A DNA stretch of 64,000 bases from Asanoa ishikariensis (GCF_900107455.1 NZ_FNQB01000002.1:868001-932000), one strand, 5' to 3'. Positions 35,351 to 44,775 are shown, numbered from the stretch's first letter. The notes: generated by a model not told the origin, from the sequence alone. Translations and numbers: made by a program.

Positions 35351-36130
35351 ATGACCGACCGATCCGTTCCGCCACCCGCCGACGCCGGCGGTGCCGCCGA
35401 GCAAACGGGGGTCGGTGGCGCCGCCGGCGCCGAGCCGGTGACCGCCCGCGGGGAGGCCGCGGGCGCCGAGCCGGTCACGGCCCGCGGTGAGCAGACCCGC
35501 AAGCTCATCCTGGACACCGCGCTGCGCCTGTTCCGCGAGCGTGGCTACGCGCAGACCACGATGCGCGCGGTCGCCAAGGAGGCGGGCGTCGCGGTCGGCA
35601 ACGCCTACTACTACTTCGGTTCCAAGGAACACCTGATCCAGGAGTTCTACGCGGAGACGCTGGTCGAGCATCGCGGCCGGGCCGCGCGCGTGCTGGCGAC
35701 CGAGACCGACTTCGCCGAACGGCTGCGCGGCGTGCTGCACGCCGGCGTCGACACCATGACGCCCTCCCACGAGTTCGCGGCCACCTTCTTCAAGACCGCC
35801 GCCGAGCCGACCTCACCGCTGAGCCCCTTCTCGGCCGAGTCGTCGCCGACCCGGGAGGCGTCCATCGCGCTGTTCCGTGAGGCGCTGACGGGCTCGACGG
35901 CCAAAGTGGACCCCGAGCTCCGCGACGAGTTGCCGGAGCTGCTCTGGCTGGCGTACATGGGAGTCATCCTCTACTGGGTCTATGACCGTTCCGCCGATCA
36001 GACGAAAACCCGCGCGCTGATCAACGGCGTCGTGCCGCTGATCGACCGTCTGGTCGGGCTCTCCCGCCTGCGGGTTCTGCGTCCGGTGACCCGCGACGTG
36101 CTGGGGCTGATCCGCACGCTGCGTCAGTAA
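35351..36130 (+). CDS. TetR-family transcriptional regulator
   Basis: 259 residues from ATG 35351, which has GGTGAG five bases upstream (an in-frame GTG at 35342 is the alternative). The helix-turn-helix occupies about residues 47-95 (LILDTALRLFRERGYAQTTM, then GNAYYYFGSKEHL), followed by an all-helical ligand domain. The first 45 residues are Gly/Ala-rich and contain a perfect tandem duplication GAEPVTARGE(AA)GAEPVTARGE. It precedes an ABC exporter by 42 bp in the same direction and has two palindromic operators upstream, so it probably represses itself and the exporter. The inducer is unknown. Confidence 0.9.
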   Translation: MTDRSVPPPADAGGAAEQTGVGGAAGAEPVTARGEAAGAEPVTARGEQTRKLILDTALRLFRERGYAQTTMRAVAKEAGVAVGNAYYYFGSKEHLIQEFYAETLVEHRGRAARVLATETDFAERLRGVLHAGVDTMTPSHEFAATFFKTAAEPTSPLSPFSAESSPTREASIALFREALTGSTAKVDPELRDELPELLWLAYMGVILYWVYDRSADQTKTRALINGVVPLIDRLVGLSRLRVLRPVTRDVLGLIRTLRQ

Positions 36131-36172
36131 ATGCTTTGCTGAGCGTGGCGGTCGCGGCCGACCATCGACAGC

Positions 36173-36913
36173 ATGGACGTATTGACGGTCACCGCTCTGT
36201 GCAAGCGGTTCGGCTCCGTCGTGGCCGTCGACGGTGTCAGCTTCACCGTCGGCGCCGGCGAGGTCGTCGGCCTGCTGGGGCCCAACGGCGCGGGCAAGAC
36301 CACCACCCTGCACATGGTGCTCGGCCTGACCAGGCCCGACTCGGGCACGGTCGAGATGTTCGGCCACGACATGGCGCGCGACCGGTCGCGGGCGTTGGCC
36401 CGGGCCAACTTCGCGGCGAGCTACCTGCACCTGCCGGCCGTGCTGCGGGTCGGCGAGATCCTCGACGTCTACGCGCACCTCTACGGACTGCGCCGGCCGG
36501 CCGCGCGAGTCGCCGAGATGGTGGAGATGCTCGACCTCGGTCCGCTGCGGCGGCAGCAGTTCTCGCGCCTGTCGTCCGGCCAGCAGACCCGGGTGCTGTT
36601 GGCCAAGGCCCTGCTCAACGACCCGGGGCTGCTGGTGCTCGACGAGCCGACCGCCAACCTCGACCCGGACGCGGCCGACCGGATCCGGGGGCTGCTGGTC
36701 GAGCAGGCCGTGACGTCCGGGCGGGCGATGCTGATCACCTCGCACAACATGCGCGAGGTGGAGCGGATGTGCGACCGGGTGCACTTCGTGTCGGGCGGCC
36801 GGATCGTCGCCACCGGCAGCGCGGTCGAGTTGGCCGGCGCGTACGGGGTCGACGACCTGGAAGCGGTGTTCTTGCGAGTGGCCAGGGGAGGTGCGCCATC
36901 GTCTACGACGTGA
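36173..36913 (+). CDS. ABC-2 exporter ATP-binding subunit
   Basis: 246 residues with Walker A GPNGAGKTTT (from about residue 36), signature LSSGQQTRVLLAKAL, Walker B LLVLDEPTANLD and H-loop ITSHN, all functional-looking. This is the DrrA/CcmA-like class that drives drug or polysaccharide export. It forms a two-gene transporter with the following permease, whose start overlaps its stop, and lies 42 bp after a TetR gene. Efflux of a toxic compound sensed by TetR is the simplest reading. Confidence 0.93.
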   Translation: MDVLTVTALCKRFGSVVAVDGVSFTVGAGEVVGLLGPNGAGKTTTLHMVLGLTRPDSGTVEMFGHDMARDRSRALARANFAASYLHLPAVLRVGEILDVYAHLYGLRRPAARVAEMVEMLDLGPLRRQQFSRLSSGQQTRVLLAKALLNDPGLLVLDEPTANLDPDAADRIRGLLVEQAVTSGRAMLITSHNMREVERMCDRVHFVSGGRIVATGSAVELAGAYGVDDLEAVFLRVARGGAPSSTT

Positions 36914-37710
36914 CCACCGCCGCCGCCCGTCGGAGCCGGGTGGTGGGCATTGTGAAGCGCGACTTCTACGCCCTGCGCGGCAACGGCGGCCGCCTGCTGG
37001 AGATCTTCTTCTGGCCGGTGCTGGAGTTGGTGATCTGGGGCTTCGTCTCGGTGTTCCTGCGCGCCAACAACGTGCCGATCGCGGTGTCGATGCTGCTCGG
37101 CGCCGTGCTGCTGTGGCAGGTGGTCGGCCGCGCCCAGGGCGAGCTCGCCGCGATGTTCCTGCACGACGTGTGGAGCCGCAACCTGCTCAACGTGTTCGTC
37201 AGCCCGACCTCGCTGGCCGAGTTCCTGACCGGTCACGTCATCTTCGGTGCGGGCCTGATCGCCCTCAGCACGGCCGTCATGTCCGGGCTGGCCCTGCTGC
37301 TCTACGGCTTCGGCATCGCCACGATCGGGCCGGCGCTGGTGCCCTTCGTGACGCTGCTCGTCGTGATGGGCTGGGGGCTGGGCGTCGTCTCGATCGCGGT
37401 GGTGATCCGGTTCGGCGAGAGCACGCAGTCGGTCGCCTGGGTGCTCTCGGCCGCGTTCCAGCCGTTCGCGGCCGTGTTCTACCCGGTCGGGGTGCTGCCA
37501 CCGGTGGCGCAGGCGATCGCGCATGCCGTCCCGGCCAGCTACGTCTTCGAGGGCCTGCGCGGCGTGCTCGACGGACACGGCATCGACTGGTCGGGCGTCG
37601 CGATGGCCGGGCTGCTCGACCTGCTCCTCGTCGCGGGGGCGCTGGCCTTCGTGGCACACGCGTTGCGGCACGCCCGGCGCACGGGCCGCCTCAGCAAGTT
37701 CGGCGAGTGA
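36910..37710 (+). CDS. ABC-2 type exporter permease
   Basis: 266 residues with six predicted membrane helices and the ABC-2 layout (IVKRDFYALRG at the N-terminus, VFYPVGVLPPVAQAI near residue 190). It pairs with the preceding ATPase. I place the start at GTG 36910, which overlaps the ATPase stop as GTGA. A strong AGGGGAGG (36884-36891) lies 18 bases before this GTG but only 6 bases before an in-frame ATC at 36898, so the real start may be the rare codon ATC. A palindromic repeat follows the stop. Confidence 0.88.
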   Translation: MTTAAARRSRVVGIVKRDFYALRGNGGRLLEIFFWPVLELVIWGFVSVFLRANNVPIAVSMLLGAVLLWQVVGRAQGELAAMFLHDVWSRNLLNVFVSPTSLAEFLTGHVIFGAGLIALSTAVMSGLALLLYGFGIATIGPALVPFVTLLVVMGWGLGVVSIAVVIRFGESTQSVAWVLSAAFQPFAAVFYPVGVLPPVAQAIAHAVPASYVFEGLRGVLDGHGIDWSGVAMAGLLDLLLVAGALAFVAHALRHARRTGRLSKFGE

Positions 37711-37711
37711 A

Positions 37712-37763
37712 GCAAGGGTCCCTTCTTATCGCTTTCCGCATAGGAAGGGACCCTTGTTAACGC
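37712..37763. repeat. Dispersed palindromic element, copy A
   Basis: AAGGGTCCCTTC (37714-37725) pairs perfectly with GAAGGGACCCTT (37744-37755), followed by GTTAACGC. Each arm is itself an almost perfect palindrome. It lies between the convergent ABC permease and EamA genes and can act as a two-way terminator. Copies B (40.0 kb) and C (57.9 kb) share the AAGGG(T/A)CCCTT arms and GTTAAC. Confidence 0.85.
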
Positions 37764-37769
37764 GCCACG

Positions 37770-38639
37770 TCAAGTCGCTGGCAGAGCGAGCATGGCGACG
37801 CCAAGAGCCACGGCGACGCTGGCCGCGACGCGTACCCGGCCCATGGGCTCTTTGAAAGCGATCACGCCGATCACGGCCGCGACCACCACGCTGCTCTCGC
37901 GCAGCGCGGCGACCGCGGCCAGCGCACCGCGGGTCTGTGCCCACAGCACCAGGCCGTAGGCCGCAGTGGCCATGACGGTGACGGCGGCCGCACCCAGCCA
38001 GGCACGGGCGCCGGCAGCCAGGATCGGGCTCTTGACGCGCTTGCGCAGGGCGAGCGCGAGCAGCGCCGTCGCCGCGAACTCCAGACCGCACAGCCACAGG
38101 GTGTAGCCGGCGGCGCCCTCGCTGCGGCGCACGCCGACGCCGTCGACCACGGTGTAGCTCGCGATGGTCAGACCGGTGAAGACCGCGGCCAGCACGGCCG
38201 GGCGGTTGGCCCTGACGCGACGCCAGGGTGTCAGCCCGAGCACGCCGATCGAGGCCGCGATGACCAGCACGCCGACCGCCGGCAACGGTGCGAGCGGCTC
38301 GTGCAGCACCAGCGCCGCGAACACCGCCACCACCACCGGACCAAGACCACGGGCCAGGGGGTACGTCTGGTTGAAGTCACCGAGCCGGTACGCGGCCAGC
38401 AGGCCGAGGTTGTAGAAGACGTGGATCACCACCGAGGCGATCAGAAATCCCCAGGAGGCCCGGGCCGGCGGTTCGATGAACCACACCGCGACCAGGCTCG
38501 CCGCCGCGCCGACCAGGCTGGAGCGGGCCATGATGCCGATCTGGTCGCCGCTGCCCTTGACCACCGCGTTCCAGGTCGCGTGCAGCACGGCCGCGGCCAG
38601 CACCGCGACCACCGCCGCGGGGCCGGCCCACGGGCTCAT
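37770..38639 (-). CDS. EamA/DMT-family transporter
   Basis: 289 residues with about ten membrane helices in two EamA repeats. The first repeat includes LHATWNAVVKGSGD and YPLARGLGPVVVAV, the second SEGAAGYTLWLCGL and LRESSVVVAAVIGVIAFKE. Such carriers export small metabolites across the cytoplasmic membrane. The start ATG 38639 overlaps the upstream serine-hydrolase stop (ATGA); a longer in-frame extension overlaps that gene and is rejected. The two genes are translationally coupled. The substrate is unknown. Confidence 0.9.
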   Translation of the reverse strand: MSPWAGPAAVVAVLAAAVLHATWNAVVKGSGDQIGIMARSSLVGAAASLVAVWFIEPPARASWGFLIASVVIHVFYNLGLLAAYRLGDFNQTYPLARGLGPVVVAVFAALVLHEPLAPLPAVGVLVIAASIGVLGLTPWRRVRANRPAVLAAVFTGLTIASYTVVDGVGVRRSEGAAGYTLWLCGLEFAATALLALALRKRVKSPILAAGARAWLGAAAVTVMATAAYGLVLWAQTRGALAAVAALRESSVVVAAVIGVIAFKEPMGRVRVAASVAVALGVAMLALPAT

Positions 38640-39973
38640 ATCGTGTTCGCCGCCGCCACCCGGGCGGGATCCGGGTCGGCCCAGCTCCAGTTGGGATGTG
38701 CCCGGTTGGTGAGCAGCACGAAGACCAGCCGCCGGTCGGGGTTGACGACCAACGAGGTGCCCGTGAATCCGGTGTGTCCGAACGTGCGCGGCCCGGCCAA
38801 CTTGCCCATGAACCACGGCTGGTTGAGCACCACACCCAGGCCGTGGTCCGCGGTGCGGTGCGGCCGCTCCGGGTCGACCGCGGGCTTGCCCTTGTTGGCG
38901 TTGGTCAGCATCCGCTTGACGGTCGCCGCGGAGAGGATCCGCTCGCCCTTGTACGTGCCGCCGTTGAGCAGCAGCTCACCGATGACAGCGACGTCGGCCG
39001 CGGTGCTGAACACCCCGGCCGAGCCGGCGACCCCGCCCATGATGTTGGCGACGTCGTCGTGCACCGTGCCGCGCAGCAGCCCGCGCGAGGTGCGGGCGTC
39101 GGTGGCCGCCAGGCGCTTCGCCTGGGCGTCCTTGCTCAGCCAGGTCAGCGGCTTGAACCCGGTGTCGCGCAGGCCGAGCGGGCCGGTCAGGTCGTTCTTC
39201 AGCACGACGTCGAGGCGTTGGCCGGTGACCTCCTCGACGAGGAGCGCGGCGACCATCAGACCGACGCTGGAGTAGCGGAACGTGTTGCCCGGGACCGCGC
39301 CCTTGACCAGCGGCGTAGCCAGCACCGCGGCGCGCCGCGCGGCCTCGGACGACAGCCCGGTCACCGTGGCGCCGACCGGCAGCCCGCTGGTGTGGGTGAG
39401 CAGCATCTGGACGGTCACCGCGCCCTTGCCCGCGCCGGTGAAACCGGGCAGGTACGAGGCGACCGGCGCGGCGAGGTCGACGGTGCCCTGGTCGACCTGC
39501 CGCAGCAGCAGGATCGAGGTGCAGACCTTCGTGAGCGAGGCGAGGTCGAAGATCGAGTCGGTGCGCATCGCGACCCGCTGGGCCTTCGGCAACTCGACCG
39601 GGCCGGCGCGGTAGCGCAGCGCGTCACCCACCGCGACCTGACTGATCACCTTGCCGGCGACGCTGACCAGCGCGACCGCGCCGGCGTACGTCGGGTGCTT
39701 CGGATTCTCGCGGCTCGGCGCGAGGTAGCGGCGCAGGGTCTCGGCCAACTTGGCGGGCGGTTGCTGTTTGATGACCGCGGACCCGGCGGGCCGGGGCGAG
39801 GGCACCGCCGGCCGTCCGGCGCCGGCTCCGGCACCAGGTGCGGCCGGGTCACCCTGGCCTGCCAACCAACGGGATCCCGGATCGGCGCAGGCGCCGGTGG
39901 CCGCACCAACCGCGGCGGCCAGGCCACCGGTCAACAACACACGCCGCGAGACAGACACGGCGCCGATCGTCAC
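38636..39973 (-). CDS. Secreted serine hydrolase, beta-lactamase/class C family
   Basis: 445 residues. The N-terminus has a twin-arginine motif (VSRRVLLTGG, Arg10-Arg11) and a weak lipobox-like TGAC (Cys29), suggesting Tat export with possible lipid anchoring. A Pro/Ala/Gly linker leads to the catalytic domain with SLTK (Ser146, Lys149), the Tyr motif YSS (Tyr234) and the HTG triad in FGHTGFTGTS. This fold covers class C beta-lactamases, D-alanyl-D-alanine carboxypeptidases and esterases, and sequence alone does not separate them. The stop overlaps the EamA start. The 5' region adjoins palindromic element B. Confidence 0.88.
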   Translation of the reverse strand: MTIGAVSVSRRVLLTGGLAAAVGAATGACADPGSRWLAGQGDPAAPGAGAGAGRPAVPSPRPAGSAVIKQQPPAKLAETLRRYLAPSRENPKHPTYAGAVALVSVAGKVISQVAVGDALRYRAGPVELPKAQRVAMRTDSIFDLASLTKVCTSILLLRQVDQGTVDLAAPVASYLPGFTGAGKGAVTVQMLLTHTSGLPVGATVTGLSSEAARRAAVLATPLVKGAVPGNTFRYSSVGLMVAALLVEEVTGQRLDVVLKNDLTGPLGLRDTGFKPLTWLSKDAQAKRLAATDARTSRGLLRGTVHDDVANIMGGVAGSAGVFSTAADVAVIGELLLNGGTYKGERILSAATVKRMLTNANKGKPAVDPERPHRTADHGLGVVLNQPWFMGKLAGPRTFGHTGFTGTSLVVNPDRRLVFVLLTNRAHPNWSWADPDPARVAAANTI

Positions 39974-40010
39974 ATGCGACCCGGGTGCTGGGCTACCCCG
40001 CGTCTGGTTA

Positions 40011-40056
40011 GCAAGGGACCCTTCCTATGCGGAATGCGTTAACAAGGGTCCCTTGC
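40011..40056. repeat. Dispersed palindromic element, copy B
   Basis: GCAAGGGACCCTT (40011-40023) pairs perfectly with AAGGGTCCCTTGC (40044-40056). The loop contains TATGCGGAATGCGTTAAC, partly matching copy A in reverse and sharing GCGTTAAC with copy C. It sits just downstream of the ApbE-like gene on the minus strand and upstream of the serine hydrolase. Confidence 0.85.
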
Positions 40057-40064
40057 TTCGCCTG

Positions 40065-41177
40065 TCAGGTGTCGGCGGCGGTCGGCCACGTGCCGAAGAA
40101 GCGCAGCGAACGGTCGTTGCCGACCAGGCGGGCCGGTGCGGCGAGCGCCTCCAGCCAGGACGGTGCCACGACACCGCGGGCCAGGCTGGCGTTGGCGACC
40201 GCGGTCGCGCGCAGCGCGGAGAACGCGGCCACGCTCGCGGTGCGCCAGACGGGCCGGGCGGCATGGCCGGTCTCCGGGTCGATGATCTGGTGGAGCAACT
40301 CCTCGGCGGTGTCCCAGTGCCGGTGATGGCTGCTCGCCGTGGACACGGCCGCGCCGCCGGGCAGCGACACCCGGGCGGCCGGGTCGACCGGGCCGTCGCG
40401 AACCAGCAACGGCCAGCCGGCCCGCGGTGCCGGACCCGCGGTCGCGACGTCGCCGCCGACCGAGACCAGCACACCGGTGTCGAGCGTCGCGGCGACGAGC
40501 GCGGCGCAGCGGTCGACCGCGCGCGCCCGCATCGTGTCGGACAGGTCGAGCGTGACGCCCTCCGGGATGGTCAGCCGCCGGTCGTCGAGGCGCACCTCTT
40601 CCCAGGTCGGTGGGCGATAGACGGCGAGCTGACCGACCTGGACGTGCCGGGTGGGACGGGTCGCCACCAGGGCGCCGAAGTCCGGGTCGTAGCCGAGGCT
40701 GCCGAGCATCGCGCCGACCGTCGGGTCGACGTCGCCGTCGGTCTCCCGGGCGGCGGACAGGGCCACCGCGACGAGCTCGGCCAGCAACGGGCTGACCTCG
40801 CTGCCGTCGCCGGCCGAGGCGAGCTCGGAGTCGGGCCGCAGCCGGCTCGCGGCGACGTCGATCGCGTCCAGCTCGCCACCGACCAGCTCGGCCGCGCGAT
40901 CGAGCTTGCCGGCCTCGGTCACCGAGACCCGGACGGGCTCGTCCCAGAGTGTCCACTCCGATGTGTTGACGGTGGACGGATCATCGCCCGCCACCGACAG
41001 CATCGGCCACTGGGTGAACGCGGGCGGGGGAGGCGGTGCGTTCTCCGGTGGCGCGGCCCCGGGCGGGGGGCCCTGCCCGGAACCGCGCGCGGACCCCGAC
41101 GCGGGCACCTGGCGCCGGCCGGAGTTTCCAAAGACACTGGCCACAAGGGCCACCAGAAGCACTCGTGTCAACACCAT
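40065..41177 (-). CDS. Divergent ApbE-family (FAD:protein FMN transferase-like) protein
   Basis: 370 residues with a short N-terminal hydrophobic segment and a Pro-rich linker, so it is probably membrane-anchored or secreted. ApbE landmarks are recognisable: AIDVAASRLRPDSELASAG, DVDPTVGAMLGSLGYD, LVSVGGDV and HQIIDPETG. Key positions are altered, however. The usual DLGGIAKGYAVDR reads DLSDTMRARAVDR, the STSG element reads STASS, and the C-terminal metal-site aspartate region is replaced by AFSALRATAVANA. ApbE enzymes attach FMN to proteins; this one may be inactive or have another substrate. The ATG at 41177 has GGGGG upstream. No flavin-carrying target gene is adjacent. Confidence 0.75.
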   Translation of the reverse strand: MVLTRVLLVALVASVFGNSGRRQVPASGSARGSGQGPPPGAAPPENAPPPPPAFTQWPMLSVAGDDPSTVNTSEWTLWDEPVRVSVTEAGKLDRAAELVGGELDAIDVAASRLRPDSELASAGDGSEVSPLLAELVAVALSAARETDGDVDPTVGAMLGSLGYDPDFGALVATRPTRHVQVGQLAVYRPPTWEEVRLDDRRLTIPEGVTLDLSDTMRARAVDRCAALVAATLDTGVLVSVGGDVATAGPAPRAGWPLLVRDGPVDPAARVSLPGGAAVSTASSHHRHWDTAEELLHQIIDPETGHAARPVWRTASVAAFSALRATAVANASLARGVVAPSWLEALAAPARLVGNDRSLRFFGTWPTAADT

Positions 41178-41257
41178 CGCTGCCCCCCGCGTGACGGATC
41201 TCTCAGGCTTAGCGCGGCTTCCTGTACGTTGTCTGAGAGTCCGTTACGGGTGGGTAC

Positions 41258-42046
<789 letters not shown>

Positions 42047-42128
42047 GTTGGTCGGCACGCGGTCATCAAATCACGCAGCCCACCGGGCGGCAGGTGCGCC
42101 CCGCGGCCCGGCGACCGGGAGCACATGC

Positions 42129-43100
42129 TCACCCACCCAACAACGCCTCGGCGGCCAGGGTCAGGTGTGCCACGGACAGGTCCGCGTCGCGCGGCGGCAC
42201 GAAGACGACGGCGTCGGCGCCGGCCGCCGCGAGCCGGGAGACGGCTTTGCCGCAACTGTCGGCGTCGCCGACGACCGCGTACCGGTCGACGATCTCGTCG
42301 GGCAGCGCGGCGGCGAGTGCCTCGAGGTCACCCTTCGCGTCGGACACCAGGCCGGCCAGCACGTCGGCGTCGGCCGGGTCCGAGGGCTGCACCGGCGAGC
42401 TGAACTGCGCCGCGAGCTCGGAGCGCGCACTGCGCGGCGCGTCGTCGAAGTCGAGGTGGGCGTAGACGGTGACCCGGTGCGGATCGGTGCGCCCGGCCTC
42501 GGTGCGGCCCTCGTCGATCCGCGCTCGCGCCCAGGCGATGTAGGCGGGCGCCGCACCCTCGGCCAGGATCGTGCCGTCGGCGACGCGCCCGGCGAGCCGC
42601 AGCGACTTCTCGTTGCGCACGCCGGCCGAGATCAGCGGCGGTTCGGCCGGCGGGAACGCCAGCTTCACCCCGTCGAGGTCGACGTGGCGGCCGTGCGCGG
42701 TGACCGTCTCGCCGTGCAGCAGGGCGCGGACGGCGGCGATGGTCTCCTCGAGCACGGCCAGCGGCGACGGGTGGTGCGCGCCGACCTGACGGACCCAGTC
42801 GGGCACGCCATGCCCGAAGCCCGGCAGGATCCGGCCCGGGAACAGCCGGCTCAGGTTGGACAGCTCCATCGCGGCGAGCGCGGGGTTGCGGAACGCCGCG
42901 GGCAGGATGCCGATGCCGATCTTCAGCGACTCGGTGCTCGCCGCGGCCACAGCGGCCGCCGACACCGCACCGGTGAAGAAGCAGTCCTCGACCACCCACA
43001 GCTCGTCGTAGCCGAGGCGTTCGGCGAGCTGTGCGTACGCGGGGAGGTTCTCCGGCGGGCTGTCGCAGCGGAACATGACCCCGATCGGTGGATTGTCCAT
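42129..43100 (-). CDS. LLM-class (F420-dependent) oxidoreductase
   Basis: 323 residues of the luciferase-like TIM barrel: IGVMFRCDSPPENLPAYAQL at the start, GYDELWVVEDCFFTGAVSAA, IGIGILPAAFRNPAL and GRILPGFGHGVPDWV. These match F420-dependent reductases rather than FMN monooxygenases, though the distinction is uncertain. The ATG at 43100 is divergent from ribokinase with only 39 bp between, so the two promoters overlap. It differs from the LLM protein at 2 kb in length and motifs. The substrate is unknown. Confidence 0.88.
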   Translation of the reverse strand: MDNPPIGVMFRCDSPPENLPAYAQLAERLGYDELWVVEDCFFTGAVSAAAVAAASTESLKIGIGILPAAFRNPALAAMELSNLSRLFPGRILPGFGHGVPDWVRQVGAHHPSPLAVLEETIAAVRALLHGETVTAHGRHVDLDGVKLAFPPAEPPLISAGVRNEKSLRLAGRVADGTILAEGAAPAYIAWARARIDEGRTEAGRTDPHRVTVYAHLDFDDAPRSARSELAAQFSSPVQPSDPADADVLAGLVSDAKGDLEALAAALPDEIVDRYAVVGDADSCGKAVSRLAAAGADAVVFVPPRDADLSVAHLTLAAEALLGG

Positions 43101-43139
43101 GGGGAGCAGCCTGCCAGAAGAGCCCTAAACTCGCCGACT

Positions 43140-44051
43140 ATGGATCAGGCCCGGGTCGTGGTCGTCGGAAGCACCAACATGGATCTGGTCGCCAAGGCGG
43201 CGGTGCTGCCACGACCGGGTGAGACCGTGCTGGGCGGCGAGTTCGTCACGGTGGCCGGTGGCAAGGGCGCCAACCAGGCGATCGCGGCGGTACGCGCGGG
43301 CGCCGCCACCAGGCTGCTCGGCGCGATCGGATCCGACGCGTTCGGGGTCACGCTCAAGGCCCGGATCGACGCCGCCGGTGTCGACACCGGACTGTTGCGG
43401 GTGGTCTACGGCGCGTCGGGGGTCGCGCTGATCACCGTCGACGCGGCCGGTGAGAACACCATCGTGGTCTCGCCCGGCGCCAACGGCAGCTTCACCGACC
43501 TCGACGAGCGGGAGCGGGCCGCGATCGCCGAGGCCGCCGTCATGCTCGCGCAGTTGGAGATCCCGGTGGAGACGGTCACCGCCGCCGCGCTCGCCGCGCG
43601 GTCGGCCGGCACCCGGGTCGTGCTCAACGCGGCGCCGGCCCGGGCCCTGCCGGCCGAGCTGCTCGACGCGGTGGACCTGCTGGTGGTCAACGAGACCGAG
43701 GCGGTCGCGATCAGCGGGGAGAGCCGGCCCGAGCCGCTGCTCGCGTCGGTGCCCAGGGTGGTGTTGACGCTGGGTGCGCAGGGTGCCTGGTACGTCGACC
43801 GGGAGGGCGCCTCGGTTCAGGTCCCCGGCGTACGGGTGGAGACGGTCGACTCGACGGCCGCCGGCGACGCGTTCACCGGGGCGCTGGCAGTGGCCTGGGC
43901 CGAGGGCCGCGAGCTCGTCGAGGCGGTCGGCTGGGCCTGCGCGGCCGGCGCCGCCTGCGCCCGCAAGCTGGGTGCCTCGACCGCGCTGCCTACCCGCGCC
44001 GAGATCGACGAGTTGTGGTCGGTCAGTCGAGGTCCTGACCGCGCTTCGTGA
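43140..44051 (+). CDS. rbsK: Ribokinase (PfkB family)
   Basis: 303 residues. The two PfkB signatures are present: GGKGANQAIAAVRAGA (from residue 40) and DSTAAGDAFTGALAVAW (from Asp237), with the catalytic base Asp243. It phosphorylates ribose, or a related sugar or nucleoside, at O5 in the cytoplasm. GSTNMDLVAKA at the N-terminus is typical of RbsK. TAAACT at 43126-43131 lies eight bases before ATG 43140 and there is no Shine-Dalgarno, so the message is probably leaderless. The 3' end overlaps the convergent gene by 29 bp. No ribose transporter or repressor is adjacent. Confidence 0.9.
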   Translation: MDQARVVVVGSTNMDLVAKAAVLPRPGETVLGGEFVTVAGGKGANQAIAAVRAGAATRLLGAIGSDAFGVTLKARIDAAGVDTGLLRVVYGASGVALITVDAAGENTIVVSPGANGSFTDLDERERAAIAEAAVMLAQLEIPVETVTAAALAARSAGTRVVLNAAPARALPAELLDAVDLLVVNETEAVAISGESRPEPLLASVPRVVLTLGAQGAWYVDREGASVQVPGVRVETVDSTAAGDAFTGALAVAWAEGRELVEAVGWACAAGAACARKLGASTALPTRAEIDELWSVSRGPDRAS

Positions 44052-44775
44052 GCATGCGCAGGCCGGGGATGCCCTTGACGGCGAGCCGCAGCTCGCGGGT
44101 GACGTCCAGCAGCTCGTGGATGTCGGGACCGACCCGGTCGAGGGTGGCCAGGATCGGCAGGATGTCCTCGTCCATGTGCTTCGTGAACCGGGGCAGCTCG
44201 TCGATCAGCTTGATCGCCGCGTCGACCTCTTCGTCGGAGAGCTGCTCGACGAACCGGTGCGCCATCGGCGCGCCCCGGCGCAGCGCGGGCGCGTAGATAC
44301 CGAGCAGCTCGTCGGCCGTGCCGGCCGTGAGCTCGGCCTTGTCGACCAGGCCGTTGGCCTTGACCGCGACCGTCTCCGCCTCGCCGATGACGGCGCGCGC
44401 GTCGGTCACGGCCGTGCCCGCCGCCTCCGTCAGCCGCTGGGTCTCCGCGACCAGGATCGCGGCGGCGGTGACCACCCGGGTCACCTTCTCGACCTGTGTG
44501 GTCGCGGCCGTGCTGACCGCACGGGCGCGCTCGAGCACGGACTCGGCGTCGGTGACCGCGGCGTCGACGCCGTCGATCAGCGCGCTGGCCCGGTCGGCCA
44601 GGCCGTCGACCCGGTCCAGGAACGCGTCGGCCCGGTCGGCGATCCGGCCGACTCGCTTGACCAGCGCTTCGATGTCGTCGATGACGCGCAGCGCACGGAG
44701 GGGCACGGTGACGGCGGTGCGGGTCAGACCGATGAGGTCACCCGGCGTCGGGATGGGCAAGGCCATGCCGACCAT
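44023..44775 (-). CDS. Helical/coiled-coil protein of unknown function
   Basis: 250 residues from ATG 44775 (or 247 from ATG 44766, which is equally plausible). The sequence is almost entirely alpha-helical with long Ala/Asp/Arg-rich heptad patterns (ADAFLDRVDGLADRASALID, then TAAATTQVEKVTRVVTAAAI) resembling apolipoprotein-like amphipathic helices, ending in a short basic tail. Similar actinobacterial proteins have been labelled as ribulose bisphosphate carboxylase subunits, without any resemblance to that enzyme here. It may bind membranes or polymers. Its last 29 bases overlap the 3' end of ribokinase. Confidence 0.75.
   Translation of the reverse strand: MVGMALPIPTPGDLIGLTRTAVTVPLRALRVIDDIEALVKRVGRIADRADAFLDRVDGLADRASALIDGVDAAVTDAESVLERARAVSTAATTQVEKVTRVVTAAAILVAETQRLTEAAGTAVTDARAVIGEAETVAVKANGLVDKAELTAGTADELLGIYAPALRRGAPMAHRFVEQLSDEEVDAAIKLIDELPRFTKHMDEDILPILATLDRVGPDIHELLDVTRELRLAVKGIPGLRMLTKRGQDLD

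Noticed and set aside
37712-40056. Insertion-sequence or composite-transposon ends bracketing 37.7-40.1 kb
   Set aside because: No transposase lies between copies A and B, no target duplications are visible, and copy C occurs 18 kb away alone. A dispersed palindrome family explains them better.
41200-41239. CTCTCAG/CTGAGAG inverted repeat between the ApbE-like and ABC ATPase genes
   Set aside because: Arms are only 7 bp with a 26-base loop, and there is no other sign of function.
44023-44775. Ribulose bisphosphate carboxylase large subunit, a label used for similar proteins
   Set aside because: The sequence is a helical Ala/Asp/Arg-rich protein with none of the RuBisCO active-site motifs and half the expected length.
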